Below, piece after piece: positions 11,259 through 22,514 of a stretch of 64,000 nt of DNA. The number at the start of each line of letters is the position of its first letter. The stretch's first letter is position 1. The notes under the pieces were generated by a model that ran no database searches, was not told the DNA's origin, and saw nothing but the letters and a program-made list of their open reading frames with translations. The stretch is taken from NCBI RefSeq assembly GCF_010093815.1, contig NW_022985551.1, forward strand, positions 1,103,311 to 1,167,310, read 5' to 3'. Both the position numbers and the translations under genes were made by a program. The stretch comes from Pseudovirgaria hyperparasitica. Lineage: Eukaryota; Ascomycota; Dothideomycetes; Acrospermales; Acrospermaceae.

Positions 11259-14200
11259 CTAATTTGCGTACACGTTGCGACCTTTGTTGACCGTCGATAT
11301 GCCCACATGCACACCATCCCACGCAGACTCAATTCGGATGCCACTTGAGCCCAATTGCATCTCTCGGGTCATATGCTCGGGATCAAGCCCAAGTTTATAA
11401 AGGGCTTCTCGACACCAATCGAGGATGTTTTGCTTGTCTTCTGGTGGTACGACAAAAGTCGATTGCGTATCTATTGCGTGGTCATGTACCGCGCGCCAGA
11501 GAATTCGAATCGTTTGAACATTCGGTCTCCATCTGTCGCGTATTCTTTGGATAGGCAACTGATGTTCCTCCAAGTATACCGGTGTTCGTGGAGGTATGAT
11601 CAGTTTTGGTGCATTGGATTCAAGGGGTCGATCAGGTAGCGGCTGAGTGGATTTGTCCAACCATGACTCTTTAATTCCGAGGCACCATCGGTTGATGAGC
11701 TCTTGTCCTTCGATAACGCCATACGACTGGATAACACCATCAAGGATCGAATTGAAGCATTTAATGTCAGTCTCCAGAAATCGATGTGGCGTGGGCCTCC
11801 AAAGAGCATTCGCGAGAGAATTCCACTGTGGATCAACAGTCGCTAAGATCGCCAACAGAACGTTTCCACTATGCCTTGAAGCATTGTCTAAAGTACCATA
11901 GGAATCTAGACAGTACTTCAGCAGTATGTCCTTCAGTTCGCGTAATGAGGTCATCTCTTGATTGGACGTTCCATGAAGGATCAGCTCCTTCACCATTGAA
12001 GCCATGAAATCAGGATTGCCGACTGAGTGTGAAGCCCCTAGTACCTGCAGGATGTTTCTGACCGATGCCCATCGACGTTGCGATACCTGACCTATGAGCA
12101 ATGCAGAAAGTACAGGCTTTGACAGTGGCCTTTTCTTTTCACCCCAGACGACTGATTGGACTTGGAGTAATTCTTGTAAAAGCGTCCGGTCTTGAGCGGC
12201 AGCACCAAATCGCACGATGGCGGCTGCCAATTCCTTACTAACGTACGCACGCCTTCCAATGACTGGGCCATCAACGTCCATCGAAGTTAAGAGCCATCTG
12301 CCGAAGTCTAGATACCCTGCCTGTGTAGCAATATCAAGTAATGGTCTGAGCACATAGTACGGAATGTATTCGAAGCGTGTAGCGAGCGGATCAGCTACAG
12401 CACTCGCAAACTTATTTCCGATGTGATAGTCATTCGACGTGTCATATGTCTTCAGAGAACGAAAGAATGCTTCCACAGTGCGTTTCTTGTTCACATCCAT
12501 ATACCGTACGAGTTCTATGAACGCTTTGCTAGCCCAAGCCGCATTGGTGGCCGCAGCGAAACTTCGTATGGCGCTATGATAAATTCCTAGCGTAATGCCT
12601 GATGGTTCTGAGATATAATGTGAAGAGTCGTCTATTTTGGCTTGAGGGATAGATGAGTCGAGGCAGTCATCGATCGTTTGTGTTTGGCTCAATGTCGCTA
12701 TATCCAGGGCCAGACGGGGGTTTTTCTTTATCAAATCTCTCTCAGTTTCTAGTATGCGCGCGATAATTGTGTCCCAAGTTATATCATCCATTCCCTGACT
12801 ATCTTCGTCCAGTGCTCGCTTCAATGCACGTATGTGTCTGGTCACCGAACCAACTGTACGCTTCCCAGCGACAGTATCACATTCAATAGTATCGAGAAGT
12901 CCATGAATGAGATTGGCAACAACCTCGCTGCTTATTGTTCTGCCCGCAGAAAAATTATTCTTGATGTTGTCGTGGGACGAACCATTGACCAACTGCCGCG
13001 ACGACGGTTGCTGCGCGGATTCTAGGATGGTGTGCCAGCGAGCGAGTGTCCATCTCTTTGGCGCATTCGTTGATGTAGCTTCGATAACGATTTCCGTAGC
13101 TTCATGTATCCAACCACCATAAACGCAAGACCAAAGCACCAGCTCTAACCAGACTCCCGCAGACAAACCCTCGACCTTTGCCTTGTACCTCGTTCCTGGT
13201 ATTGGGACACCGAGGATATATTTTGGTGGTCCAACACTCATTGCGCCATTGTCCAAAGCAAGATATTCCCACTTGGCATTGGAGAGCGATATCAGTATTG
13301 TCGACGAGAAGAGATGGAGTAGTGGTGATTGTGTAAGTCCGCTCTGGAATTCGTTCTCATGGGATTTGTGCACTTGTTCTGGAATATAATCCATGTGATA
13401 AAGATCTGCCAGAAGTTGCCGTACAGTGACCATCATCTTCGGATCAGATCCATCTTCTGCAGTCCTTAGTATCCATTTACCAAGGCTCTTCCACAGTAGC
13501 CCCATGAAGCGATGGCGAATGTGGCAATCGTCAACCCCCTGGGTCAAAGAATCGGTGAAATCATCCAGGCTTTGAATTTCTTGACCCGGCCGACGGATCT
13601 TTGCGTTCAATCCACCTGTTTTGGTTCCGAGGAAAAGGCCCGTCGCCTTATCTAATGAATACAAAGGCCATGCAATGTTCCCCAAAGGGTCATGCTGAGG
13701 AACCGTGTGTCCATCGGCGGGTAATTGTCTGAGCAAGCTCTTTACTATACGCGATACCGACGTCCAACGGTGTTGTTCCACGCCAAGATATGATAGGATA
13801 TTAATGTGATGTTCTTCTTCCGCCTCAATCAAGAATCTTGCCAAGTCGAGCATATGTACCTGTGAAGCTTCATCTGATGGGTCGATCGAAGAGGGTACAT
13901 GTAGTAGAGAAGGGACGAAGAGCTCCAATTGGGAGACCCAAGCAGCCACATCGCCAATGGACTCATGGGGGGGTTTTGATATTTTTGACCTGGAGGTATT
14001 CGTCGCATCGCCGTGTGAACGTTGTTGCGCCACGCGCATAGTAGATGGGGAAGTCCATGTTTGACTCTTGGGGGTCGATGCAAATCGCCGCAAGTGTTGC
14101 CATGAAGTTGGCGCGAGAAAGTCGAGAACTACGGTTCTATTACCAGGCGAGATCTTGAGTGCCCGCGTTAGAACAGAAGCAAAGCACGTATGCATGGGTG

Positions 14201-14285
14201 TATAGCATGAGGAAGCGTGAAACAAGATGTCTCTACAAGGGAAAATGTTTGCGGCGGCTCGGAAGTCGGCCAGATCTTGATCCAT
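11259..14285 (-). CDS. Large, probably mitochondrial protein of unknown function (PPR-like helical)
   Basis: A single open frame of about 1008 aa if started at ATG 14285. A second in-frame ATG at 14195 begins a stretch ending SWQHLRRFAST, which looks like a mitochondrial presequence with a cleavage-type Arg-Phe-Ala-Ser. The frame is open further upstream to 14417 without an ATG, so the start is uncertain and an upstream exon is possible. The rest is alpha-helical with no visible catalytic motif. Family members in filamentous fungi are typically annotated as hypothetical. The helical, repeat-poor layout resembles PPR or mitochondrial RNA-maturation proteins, but that is inference only. The gene shares a short divergent upstream region with the PARP-type zinc-finger gene. 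Confidence 0.6.
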   Translation of the reverse strand: MDQDLADFRAAANIFPCRDILFHASSCYTPMHTCFASVLTRALKISPGNRTVVLDFLAPTSWQHLRRFASTPKSQTWTSPSTMRVAQQRSHGDATNTSRSKISKPPHESIGDVAAWVSQLELFVPSLLHVPSSIDPSDEASQVHMLDLARFLIEAEEEHHINILSYLGVEQHRWTSVSRIVKSLLRQLPADGHTVPQHDPLGNIAWPLYSLDKATGLFLGTKTGGLNAKIRRPGQEIQSLDDFTDSLTQGVDDCHIRHRFMGLLWKSLGKWILRTAEDGSDPKMMVTVRQLLADLYHMDYIPEQVHKSHENEFQSGLTQSPLLHLFSSTILISLSNAKWEYLALDNGAMSVGPPKYILGVPIPGTRYKAKVEGLSAGVWLELVLWSCVYGGWIHEATEIVIEATSTNAPKRWTLARWHTILESAQQPSSRQLVNGSSHDNIKNNFSAGRTISSEVVANLIHGLLDTIECDTVAGKRTVGSVTRHIRALKRALDEDSQGMDDITWDTIIARILETERDLIKKNPRLALDIATLSQTQTIDDCLDSSIPQAKIDDSSHYISEPSGITLGIYHSAIRSFAAATNAAWASKAFIELVRYMDVNKKRTVEAFFRSLKTYDTSNDYHIGNKFASAVADPLATRFEYIPYYVLRPLLDIATQAGYLDFGRWLLTSMDVDGPVIGRRAYVSKELAAAIVRFGAAAQDRTLLQELLQVQSVVWGEKKRPLSKPVLSALLIGQVSQRRWASVRNILQVLGASHSVGNPDFMASMVKELILHGTSNQEMTSLRELKDILLKYCLDSYGTLDNASRHSGNVLLAILATVDPQWNSLANALWRPTPHRFLETDIKCFNSILDGVIQSYGVIEGQELINRWCLGIKESWLDKSTQPLPDRPLESNAPKLIIPPRTPVYLEEHQLPIQRIRDRWRPNVQTIRILWRAVHDHAIDTQSTFVVPPEDKQNILDWCREALYKLGLDPEHMTREMQLGSSGIRIESAWDGVHVGISTVNKGRNVYAN

Positions 14286-14649
14286 CCCGGATCCATCATA
14301 CGGATGACGTGCTGCATTCTTCAAGCCGCAGCTGCCTCCAGAACGCGCTCTTACGCGTCCGGATACCGCAGCTCCATCGTGATCCAGCGACGCAATCTTT
14401 CGCAACGTTGTTGACACAGCTGCTTCTACTCGAAAGAACTATCCTCACGACAAACCCTTTTCCCTCTGCTACTGCAATCGTTTCAGTTACTCCAGGACTC
14501 TGATCAATCTACAACTTACGAGGTCAGCATTTGGTCATCCTGCTGAGTTCTCTCTTTTTGAGCTCTTCTTTTGTGTTTCCATTCACTCAAGTTGCCACGA
14601 CTTCCATAAGCTAAATTCATGTACAGCTACGGCTCGTAGAATTGCCACC
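14286..14649. promoter_or_regulatory. Divergent upstream region of mitochondrial and zf-PARP genes
   Basis: About 360 bp separate the two divergent start codons. The right end is a strong translational context (gccaccATG at 14644-14652). No specific binding site is identified. Part of the left end may be transcribed 5' sequence of the minus-strand gene. Confidence 0.5.
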
Positions 14650-15696
14650 ATGCCGACGTATCGCATCGGTGAGTTCACTAGCCTTTCTTTTATGTGGACA
14701 TCAATCGCTTAGGGCATGGTCGAGAGATGTTGAAGAAATCGCTGCACGACCAATGTTGCATATATCTGTATGACGGTGACAAGACTAATGCCTTACGATA
14801 GAAATTTCCCCAAACAATCGCGCTGCTTGTAAAGGCAGCCCAGACTGTAAAGAAAATAAAACCAAGTTATTGAAGGGCGAGATTCGCTTCGGAACATGGG
14901 TTGAGATCAATGAGCATGGCAGCTGGGCATGGCGCCATTGGGGTTGTGTCACGCCGCAAGTCCTGGTAGGACTTAAAGAAACCTGCGAGGGCGACATGAA
15001 CCTTGTAGATGGCCATGAGGAACTAGACAGTGAAATGCAACAAAAAGTCGAGCGCGCTATAAAGCAAGGCCACGTTGATGATGAGGACTGGAAGGGCGTA
15101 TGTTCTCACTCCCTCTAGTAACAAGCGAAATACTGACTGTAGTCCAGGATCCCGAGTTCAATCGTCAGGGCATGAAGGGTTACGCATCCCGTAAAAAGAA
15201 GGCTTCCAAGAACACCGAGGATGACGACAAGTCTGGAGAACCTGAGAAGCCTGCCACGAGAACGACATCCAAGAAGCGCCGCAAGGCTGATGAAGAGGAA
15301 CCCGAAGAGGAGAAAGCATCGACTGCAAAGAAGTCTCGTACGAAGACGACCGTCAAAGCGGAGGGTGGAGGTGAGGATGCAAAGAGGTCACGCTCCTATA
15401 AAGCTGGCAAAGCAAAGGAAGAAGAAGACGCTAGAGAGGTTTCTGCGGACGGTTTTAAGAAAACACTGAAGTCAAAGATTGCCAATGGGACCGGCTCACT
15501 TTCTTCGCCTCCCAAGAAGTCCATGGGTGTCAAGAAGACTATCAAAAAAGCACCCAAGACAGAGGCTGGTGAAGACGTGGAATCAATCTCGCCCTCTGCG
15601 AAGAAGTCCAAGGTTGTCAAGAAGACTTCCAAGAGGGTCCTGAGAGATGGGCCTGATTCTGAAGCTGAAGTGGACCCACCACAAAAGAAGTATTAA
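14650..15696 (+). CDS. PARP-type zinc-finger protein without PARP catalytic domain
   Basis: Three exons: 14650-14668 (19 nt), 14802-15097 and 15148-15696, giving 287 aa. The N-terminal 75 residues form a zf-PARP domain: YRIEISPNNRAACKGSPDCK, KLLKGEIRFGTWVEI, then WAWRHWGC. These supply the Cys-x5-Cys and His-x2-Cys ligands of a DNA-break-binding finger. Residues from about 115 on are a Lys/Glu/Ser-rich disordered tail with repeated KK(A/S)KVVKKT-like segments, likely a nuclear localisation and nucleic-acid-binding region. There is no ADP-ribosyltransferase domain. Stand-alone zf-PARP proteins are common in filamentous fungi and are presumed nuclear. The tiny first exon is set by the perfect Kozak context and the in-frame join I-E at the first intron. 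Confidence 0.88.
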
Positions 15697-16551
15697 TCAC
15701 TCTGTTTCGTCACCTCTTTTTCTAACATCACGTATAGGAGAAGAGCAAAGAGAGGCTGAACACGACTTGAGTCATGCAGGAAGCATCGGCGGATTAGAAT
15801 TATTCAACACGCTGCCCCATGTGTTTGTCAATTTGTAAGTTTACAGTGACAACTTACACGAGATTACACGAGAGGCGTGAAAGAACCATGGTTTATGCGG
15901 GAATTTACGTCTACCCTATAGAAAAGGACAGGCGCCTACGGATCGAAGAAAACTGCTCCTATGATCTATCTCCACGAAGGGAACGAATAAAGTATATGAT
16001 TTGTCAACCGGTGTTAGCAGGATACCCAACTGTAGTATTAGGATTGGACATGGTTTGACATTGCGTTAGCACCGCGCCTACACGTAGACGATATACCCGA
16101 ATCGTAAAAGGCCCTGTCTAAGCCCGATCTCAGATCTTCATTCATCCCCGCTCTGCTTGGCCCACCTTCATCTGGCCCAGTGTCCGTCTCGGAGTGGATC
16201 AATTGCGCCTATGAAAGACGTCACCATTCAGATAGCGCGCTCTCACGTGAGACCGCGCCATCATTTCATCATGAAATGTGTACGGAAACTCAGCATTGTC
16301 ACAGTTTTGAAAACGCCAACGCAAGGTATTGACCATGATCCTCGTCATCATCGAGTTTTCACGTCGTCATAACCACGATCGGAGTCAAGGTGCCAACGCA
16401 TGGTGACATTGTAAGATCTGTGCTAAAAACTATCGACCTGTCAATTGTACAACAAGTACATATATAGAAAGAAAGCCTGACATGAAATAAAATTTCCAAC
16501 AAATCATTTCGTGTATTTTCCCCATCTTCGCCAACATTCAAAGATCCAAAC
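15697..16551. other. Intergenic, no gene seen
   Basis: This is the 3' flank of the zf-PARP gene and the upstream region of the small CHZ-like gene. Short frames have no recognisable content. Confidence 0.5.
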
Positions 16552-16948
16552 ATGTCATCCAACTCCGAGATTCCCACAGGCAATTTCCAAGACAACGACT
16601 ACAAATCGCGTCCCGGCCAGAGCGAGATTCCTGTCACCAGTGATGATGCTCCCATCGAAGACCCTATCGATGCGGCAACTGCTGATTCTGATGAACAGCT
16701 GGGTAAATAGTCTCTAAAGGCATACGGTCTCGTATCTAACATTTCAAAGAACGCGATGACCGCGATGCTATAAATAAGGAGAACATTATTGGTGACCGTA
16801 CGCGGGGCGCCACCAAGAAGTCGGGTACTTATACCGAGCCTGGTGATGAAGAGGTATTCACACGTCTGCCCGCGATTGATCTTTGTTCTGACTTATCACG
16901 CAGGGACTTCCAGGACCGGAAGATGGTACTTCTAGTGGTAGTCAATGA
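16552..16948 (+). CDS. Small acidic protein, CHZ histone-chaperone-domain-like
   Basis: Three exons, 16552-16702, 16750-16853 and 16904-16948, with introns of 47 and 50 bp, give 99 aa. The protein is hydrophilic and acidic: SSNSEIPTG, SDDAPIEDPIDAATADSDEQ, ERDDRDAINKENIIGDRTRGA, and a TYTEPGDEEGLPGPEDGTS C terminus. A family of this layout is conserved across Pezizomycotina, and some members are annotated with the CHZ histone chaperone domain, whose function is H2A.Z-H2B binding. I recall the family pattern but cannot test the domain match. It is too short to appear as one open frame, and the exon joins are all in phase. Confidence 0.75.
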
Positions 16949-19900
16949 TTTTTAGTCCGTCGATTTATATGTGCTTGTTGTGGTATAAACCGCATATTAT
17001 CGTTGGAGTCATTACGTTGAAATTTTTTAATCAATATCGATTAAGAATAAGCGCTTCACCTTTCGAATAATCGAGTTTGCTAGTACATATTGCATGACTG
17101 ATTGATCGATCTGCCAGTTCTGTCAAGATATGAATCAACAAAACCTGCTACATCCCATCAGTACACTGCACGCAAGTAAGATGGTGTACTTTCTGAAGAA
17201 ACATCTGTTCCCTCGTTAGTTGGTATATGCAAAACAGCAATGCGAACAGTTTGTGGTCTATAGCTCCTTATCAGAATTAGATGGTACATATATTACAGGA
17301 GGGTTTGACAGCATAAGGAAATTCTAATATCAAGCTTGTAGGTCCAGCTGAACTACGAAGTATGTCTGCACGGCGAGCAGGCCTGTGACCGTTAACCGCC
17401 CTACTATCGTCTAGACTCCCGGGTATGTGGCCATAGAACGTGAATGGCGTTACTAAGTAGGCGTGGTTACAGTTAGTACCGCCAAATTCTACCTAGTAAA
17501 GACCCTGGACTACCGGTGAATATATTCTTAGTACTACTAGGGCCTTAGAAGGGTTCCTAGCAGGTAATACCGCCCGTATAGCTATCCTATAATGGAAGAT
17601 TCTTACGTGATGTCGGAGTCTAGACGACAAGGGTGCGAAGTACATCGCATCGTAAGTAGATCCACGCCATCCAATCATGTTCAAACCATACGTGACGTTA
17701 GAAGGAATAAGGAGGGAGGGGGTGGCCTAGAGGTCTGTGAAATAGGTGTAAATATATCTGGCGCACGTAAAGGCGTCTAAGTCTCTAAAAACGGGACTAA
17801 TTACTCGACCGCGCAGTTACTCAGACTCGAGTGGGATGCAGACTATGCTTTTACATCATCATATTTTTTATCTCCTGGGTCGTACCTCCATGTGGACCAG
17901 AAACTCACCATACTGCAGGTAATTGCCAATCAAGTGCCTTCCTGTCAGGGAGATATCACCATATGAATTATACCATGCGCATTGAATCAGTCTGCGATGG
18001 CGAGGCTCGATCCAATCAGCTCGTAGCCACACACAACTGGCATTTGCAGACGATGCTTCTCATGCAGGACTAAAGCCTAGGGCTAAGCTAGAGATTGTAA
18101 ATCTGTGTGCCAGTCTATCCTCTCGGTACATCGTGCTCTGGAAGCTTTGTTCTCTACACGAGTTCGATGATGTACTTTCTCGGCTAAGACTTATTTCTCT
18201 TTTCATACTTGATCAGGTACAATGATAATGACACGTAATTTGCGTGGAATCAACAGCGATTGAACACGAAAAGGGTCAATCGCCGACATGTGACTTAAAT
18301 GCCAACTTAGTGAAGCAAATTGAAGACCTCCCGGTTGATCGGATCTATACAATTCCCAAACATCCTGATATATTGGACTTATTCGGTCTTTACGGAGCTG
18401 GGAAGTCGACTGGTACAGCATTCATCAGTGGTAATTAAAGCCAGCAAGCGCAACGTCCGATATCAATTCGCTGGACTTACTTTGCTTTTCCAAGCTGTCT
18501 TGAACAATCCCGGCTTGGTGTCTGTCCACAATGTAATAAATGCTGCTGACGACCTCACTGCGAGGCAAACTCTGTTCTTTGTTGCCCGTATCGGGGGTGT
18601 CTCCGACCTGGTTGACGCTGTACCTGCTGGTAATTACAAAGGCTTGCGGTAGTGTAGATTGGTCCAAGTAGCTTAGCAACAAGCCTATAGGACTCACAAA
18701 GTGCAGGCTTCCCTTACCACTGTCGTATCGGCAACATGGATATACCTTTGTTTGAAGAGCTATTATCAGTAGTCGATGTGAGACCAACATATGTGATGTG
18801 AAAGCGGTCGGGAGAATTTGGTGATATTCAAGAAATCACATTGACAACACGTAGCACATAGGAAGCCGCCGCACTGACTAATAAAGTCGGTATCGTGGAG
18901 TCGCGTATGCCTACTATAAGCGGTGAAACCAAGCTTGAGGTTCAAGCAGGTAGCGAGTATTCTGTTCATACTTTCATCCTCGATCCGCTTGAGTCGAAAT
19001 CATGACGCGTCGGAGAGCCTGGATAATCAGTTCAACAAAGATGTACCTAGCATCAAGAAGTCCAGGTGCGTAATGATGTATGGGTGGTTGGACTCTGGGA
19101 GTGTTAGCGAGGTCTCTGATGTCATCTTGAAAAGAAGGGTGAGCGAGCTCTTGTCTTATATCATGTCAGAGGGTAGGTTCAAATCAAACATCTGACAGTC
19201 TGTCTTTCTCATTGCTCGGTGGGAAATTCATAGCAATATAGTCGACCAAGCTTCCTGCCCAGGAAGCAAGGCTTTGATGTTTACCTGGTCAGCTACTATT
19301 TCGGTTCCTCGTATTTTCGTCAGCGTATCTCCACTAATTAATTCGAATTCGTGACCTGATATGTATAGAATGATATTTAGATGGAATGCGCAGCCCTGTT
19401 CAACAAAGTGCGGGCTTAGCGTGTCTCGTATATTCGAATTCGCGTTCGTGTTCGTGCTCGTGAGTGGCTACCGAAACTTCGTACAAGCTACACCACGGCT
19501 AGGCTAGTTACGGATGAGATGAAGAGTCTCCGATTGGTCGGAGTTGGTGGCAGCATAGCCTCAGGTTGGTAAATCGTAGCCTGAGGCCGACAGAGTACTA
19601 GATCTAAGAACCTCCTTCTTACCTCTTTGAGCTTAGGAATGCATGTCCACATGGTACCATGTTTAGTGGATTGTGTATTGTGCAGTCTAAAAGCACAAAC
19701 GTGGTCAAAGTACGGGAGGGCTAATTTCCCGAGCCTCGCCTCCGTAAATAGTAGATATAACCACCCTCGTATTGATACGGATTCGCACGGATACAATGGC
19801 CTTTACGAGTTTATACATATAATAGCTTCCGCCACACGACTTTCAAGCCATACGAGCAATACAAATACACGGCACAATATCTATGGCGTCATAAACTGTA

Positions 19901-19957
19901 CTCATATATTTCTTCAGCAAAACAATCGAAAATTCCTCAAAGCTCTGTGAGAGCAGC
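16949..19957. other. Gene-poor 3-kb region with possible transposon debris
   Basis: No intact gene is supported. A possible LINE C-terminal remnant at 17493-17684 is listed separately. Plus-strand frames at 18244-18438 (with a P-loop-like GLYGAGKST) and 18320-18652 overlap and have no family match. A (T)TCG-rich stretch lies near 19434-19462. The last part should hold the promoter of the MFS exporter. Confidence 0.5.
17493..17684 (-). mobile_element. Possible LINE C-terminal remnant
   Basis: The minus-strand frame reads RIAIRAVLPARNPSKAL followed by SPVVQGLY. This resembles the conserved stretch after the reverse transcriptase of Tad-type LINEs (R-A-(V/I)-L-P-x-W/R-x-T-x-P-x-x-A-L). The frame is lost on either side and the local sequence is rich in CTAG/TA steps. 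The match is short, so this is tentative. It is on the same strand as the clear LINE fragment at the left edge but need not be the same copy. Confidence 0.3.
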
Positions 19958-21643
19958 ATGGCCGCCAGTATACCCGAGAAATCGTCAGTCAACGAGGAGA
20001 CTCAAATGCAAGATGTCGAAAAGCAGTCAGACATCTCCACCGAACCTACGACAGCCTTAGATCCCAATCTAATTGGATGGGATGAGCCAGAAGATAAGGA
20101 CCCAGCGAATCCGCAGAACTGGTCATCGGGAAAGAAATGGCTGAATGTTGGAATCCTCTCATTCATCACTTTCTTGACGTAAGCACTTTCTGAGATTGGC
20201 GGGTACTATATATCTGTATATATCTATATAGCTAATTACGTGTAGACCTCTCGCCTCGTCGATGTTCGCTCCTGGTGTGCCTATAGTCCTCGAAGAATTC
20301 GGGAGCACGTCTTCGACTGACGCAACTTTTGTCGTTTCGATCTTCGTGCTAGGATTTGGGATCGGCCCTCTGATCTTCGGCCCACTTAGTGAGATATATG
20401 GTCGACTGCCTGTGTATCACATATGCAATCTTTTCTTCATTCTTTTCACGGTCCTATGCGGTGTTGCACAGAACATGGACACGCTCTTGGCCGTGCGCTT
20501 CTTCGCCGGCTGTTTTGGAGTCGCTGTTATCACATGTGGCGGAGGATCAGTGAGTCCATCTCCGACGCTAGCAAAATGTCAGACTGACTTGGTACCAGAT
20601 TGCAGATATGATGCCTCCCCAAGAACGCGGCGGAGCAATGGCGATCTGGAGTGTCGGGCCTATTCTAGGACCTGTAATTGGACCAGTCACTGGAGGATTT
20701 CTCATTGACGCGTTGGGTTGGAGATGGGTCTTTTGGCTTCTCACAATCCTGGTTAGTGCATCTGGCCCGACGTACTGATACTGACACCTGCTAATGCTAA
20801 TATTTCAAGTCTGGAACGATAACAGTTATCGCGTTCGTAGGATTGAGCGAAACATACGCCCCTGTCCTCCTCGCTCGAAAAGCTGCCCGTTTACGCAAAG
20901 AAACTGGCAATACGGAACTGCAATCGAATCTCGCAACCGATCAAAGTAAGAAAGCTGTGTTTGCAACCGCGATTGTCCGGCCTATGAAGCTGCTTGTCTG
21001 CTGTCCCATTGTCACGCTCATGGCGGTCTACATTTCGATCGCATATGGCTTACTATATATCTTGTTCACGACCTTCACGTTCGTGTTTGACGACGTATAC
21101 AACTTTGGCCCCTCGACCGCAGGGTTATCTTTCTTGGGTGCCGGTATCGGATCGTTGGCTGGCATGTTTTATGTTGGTGTCTTATCCGACAGACACCTCA
21201 AGAAGATCATCGCATCAGGCCGGAAACCAACCCCTGAGGACCGCCTACCATTGTTCCTGACAGTTCCTGGCTCTCTCTCACTTCCGGCTGGCTTATTCAT
21301 ATATGGTTGGTCGACGAACTATGCAGTACATTGGATCGTACCTGAGATTGGTACTGCGGTAACGGGGTATGGTATGATGGTCTTGGTCATGTGCATTCAG
21401 GTCTACCTTGTTGATGCCTTCAGCATCCATGCGGCAAGTGTTATTGCGGCGAATGCGGTATTGAGGAGTGTGCTTGGCGCACTGTTACCGCTGTGTGCAT
21501 TGGATATGTATGAAAAGCTGGGATTAGGTTGGGGTAACAGTTTATTGGCGTTCATTGCGGTAGCTCTGGCTCCTGTGCCCTGGATATTTGGATGGTGGGG
21601 TGAGAGATTGCGGACAAATCCAAAATACCAGTTGAATCTATAG
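19958..21643 (+). CDS. MFS exporter, DHA1 multidrug/polyamine type
   Basis: Four exons, 19958-20178, 20246-20549, 20599-20751 and 20810-21643, give 503 aa. A cytosolic N terminus ends in [22 protein letters not shown], the usual lead-in of fungal DHA1 pumps (FLU1/TPO-like). Twelve membrane segments follow. Motif A-like GPLSEIYGR lies after TM2. The DHA motif C-like stretch [18 protein letters not shown], diagnostic of antiporters, sits across the third exon. The central loop is charged. All exon joins are in phase. Such proteins sit in the plasma membrane and export drugs, polyamines or metabolites using the proton gradient. The substrate is not predictable. It converges with the SSU1-type exporter, about 870 bp away. 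Confidence 0.9.
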
Positions 21644-22514
21644 ATAGATTTATGGATGACTGATCCCGAAATAGTAATATCTTGACTTTGAGACGCTGGG
21701 AATAGCACTCACCTACTCCATTTCTCTTGTGTTTTACGCCAATGGAAAGTTTCCGAAGACGAAAACAGGTTACTCTTCTTGAGTCGATTTTGGGGCCGTA
21801 ATTACTGATACCTAAAGTCGGGGCAGCTCTTTCAGGCTCCACCATCGTAACTTAACCGCATATCTTAGCTTCAAGTTTTGGCCCGAAGCTAGCACCTATC
21901 TTTCTGCCTAGTTAGCTAGCGATTCAAACAGTGTCGAATTATCTCTTGTCACGGTGGATTGCTATCACTTGCTTGAGTAATAGAGAGCTAGTAAATCCTC
22001 CGAAGAATTTGAGGGGAAAGAATATAGGGAAAGAATATGGGAAAAGAGGGCTGGTAAACACCATGTTCAGCCGGTAACTACAACTTGATGGTCATAAAAG
22101 CGCCATTTTCCTGTTTGACATCTGTTCACATGAACTTGCATGCAAGAGCTTGAAGCACGTTTACTGTACCATACTCTTGATTGATTTTGCTATCCCAATG
22201 ATATTTCTTCAAACATACATTTTCTAAGCTTGCCTGTCAAGACAACCACTAGTCTATGTTAGAGGCTCAAATCATTGTGCCACAGAACCGAGACGACCAA
22301 AGCCAGAAGTAATAGCAATAGCCGCCGAAAGGTATATCTGTATTTGACACATCATCTGAGATTCGATCGAATCAAGGTTTGGGACAGTGACAAAATGAAC
22401 TGAACTCTACTCTGAATTCGCATGAGACATGTCTGCAATTAGGTTCAGAAACACATTACGTCACACAACGGTTTGGGCTTCAATGTTCTCGTGTATGGAA
22501 ATGAAGTTATCATT
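21644..22514. other. Intergenic between convergent exporters
   Basis: No gene is seen. An imperfect GGGAAAGAATAT repeat lies near 22014-22045. This is probably the 3' flank of both transporter genes. Confidence 0.5.

Noticed and set aside
1368-15696. NADAR gene and zf-PARP gene as a linked ADP-ribosylation system
   Set aside because: They lie 12.5 kb apart with a zinc-cluster regulator, a dead transporter and two unrelated genes between them; no shared promoter or operon-like layout.
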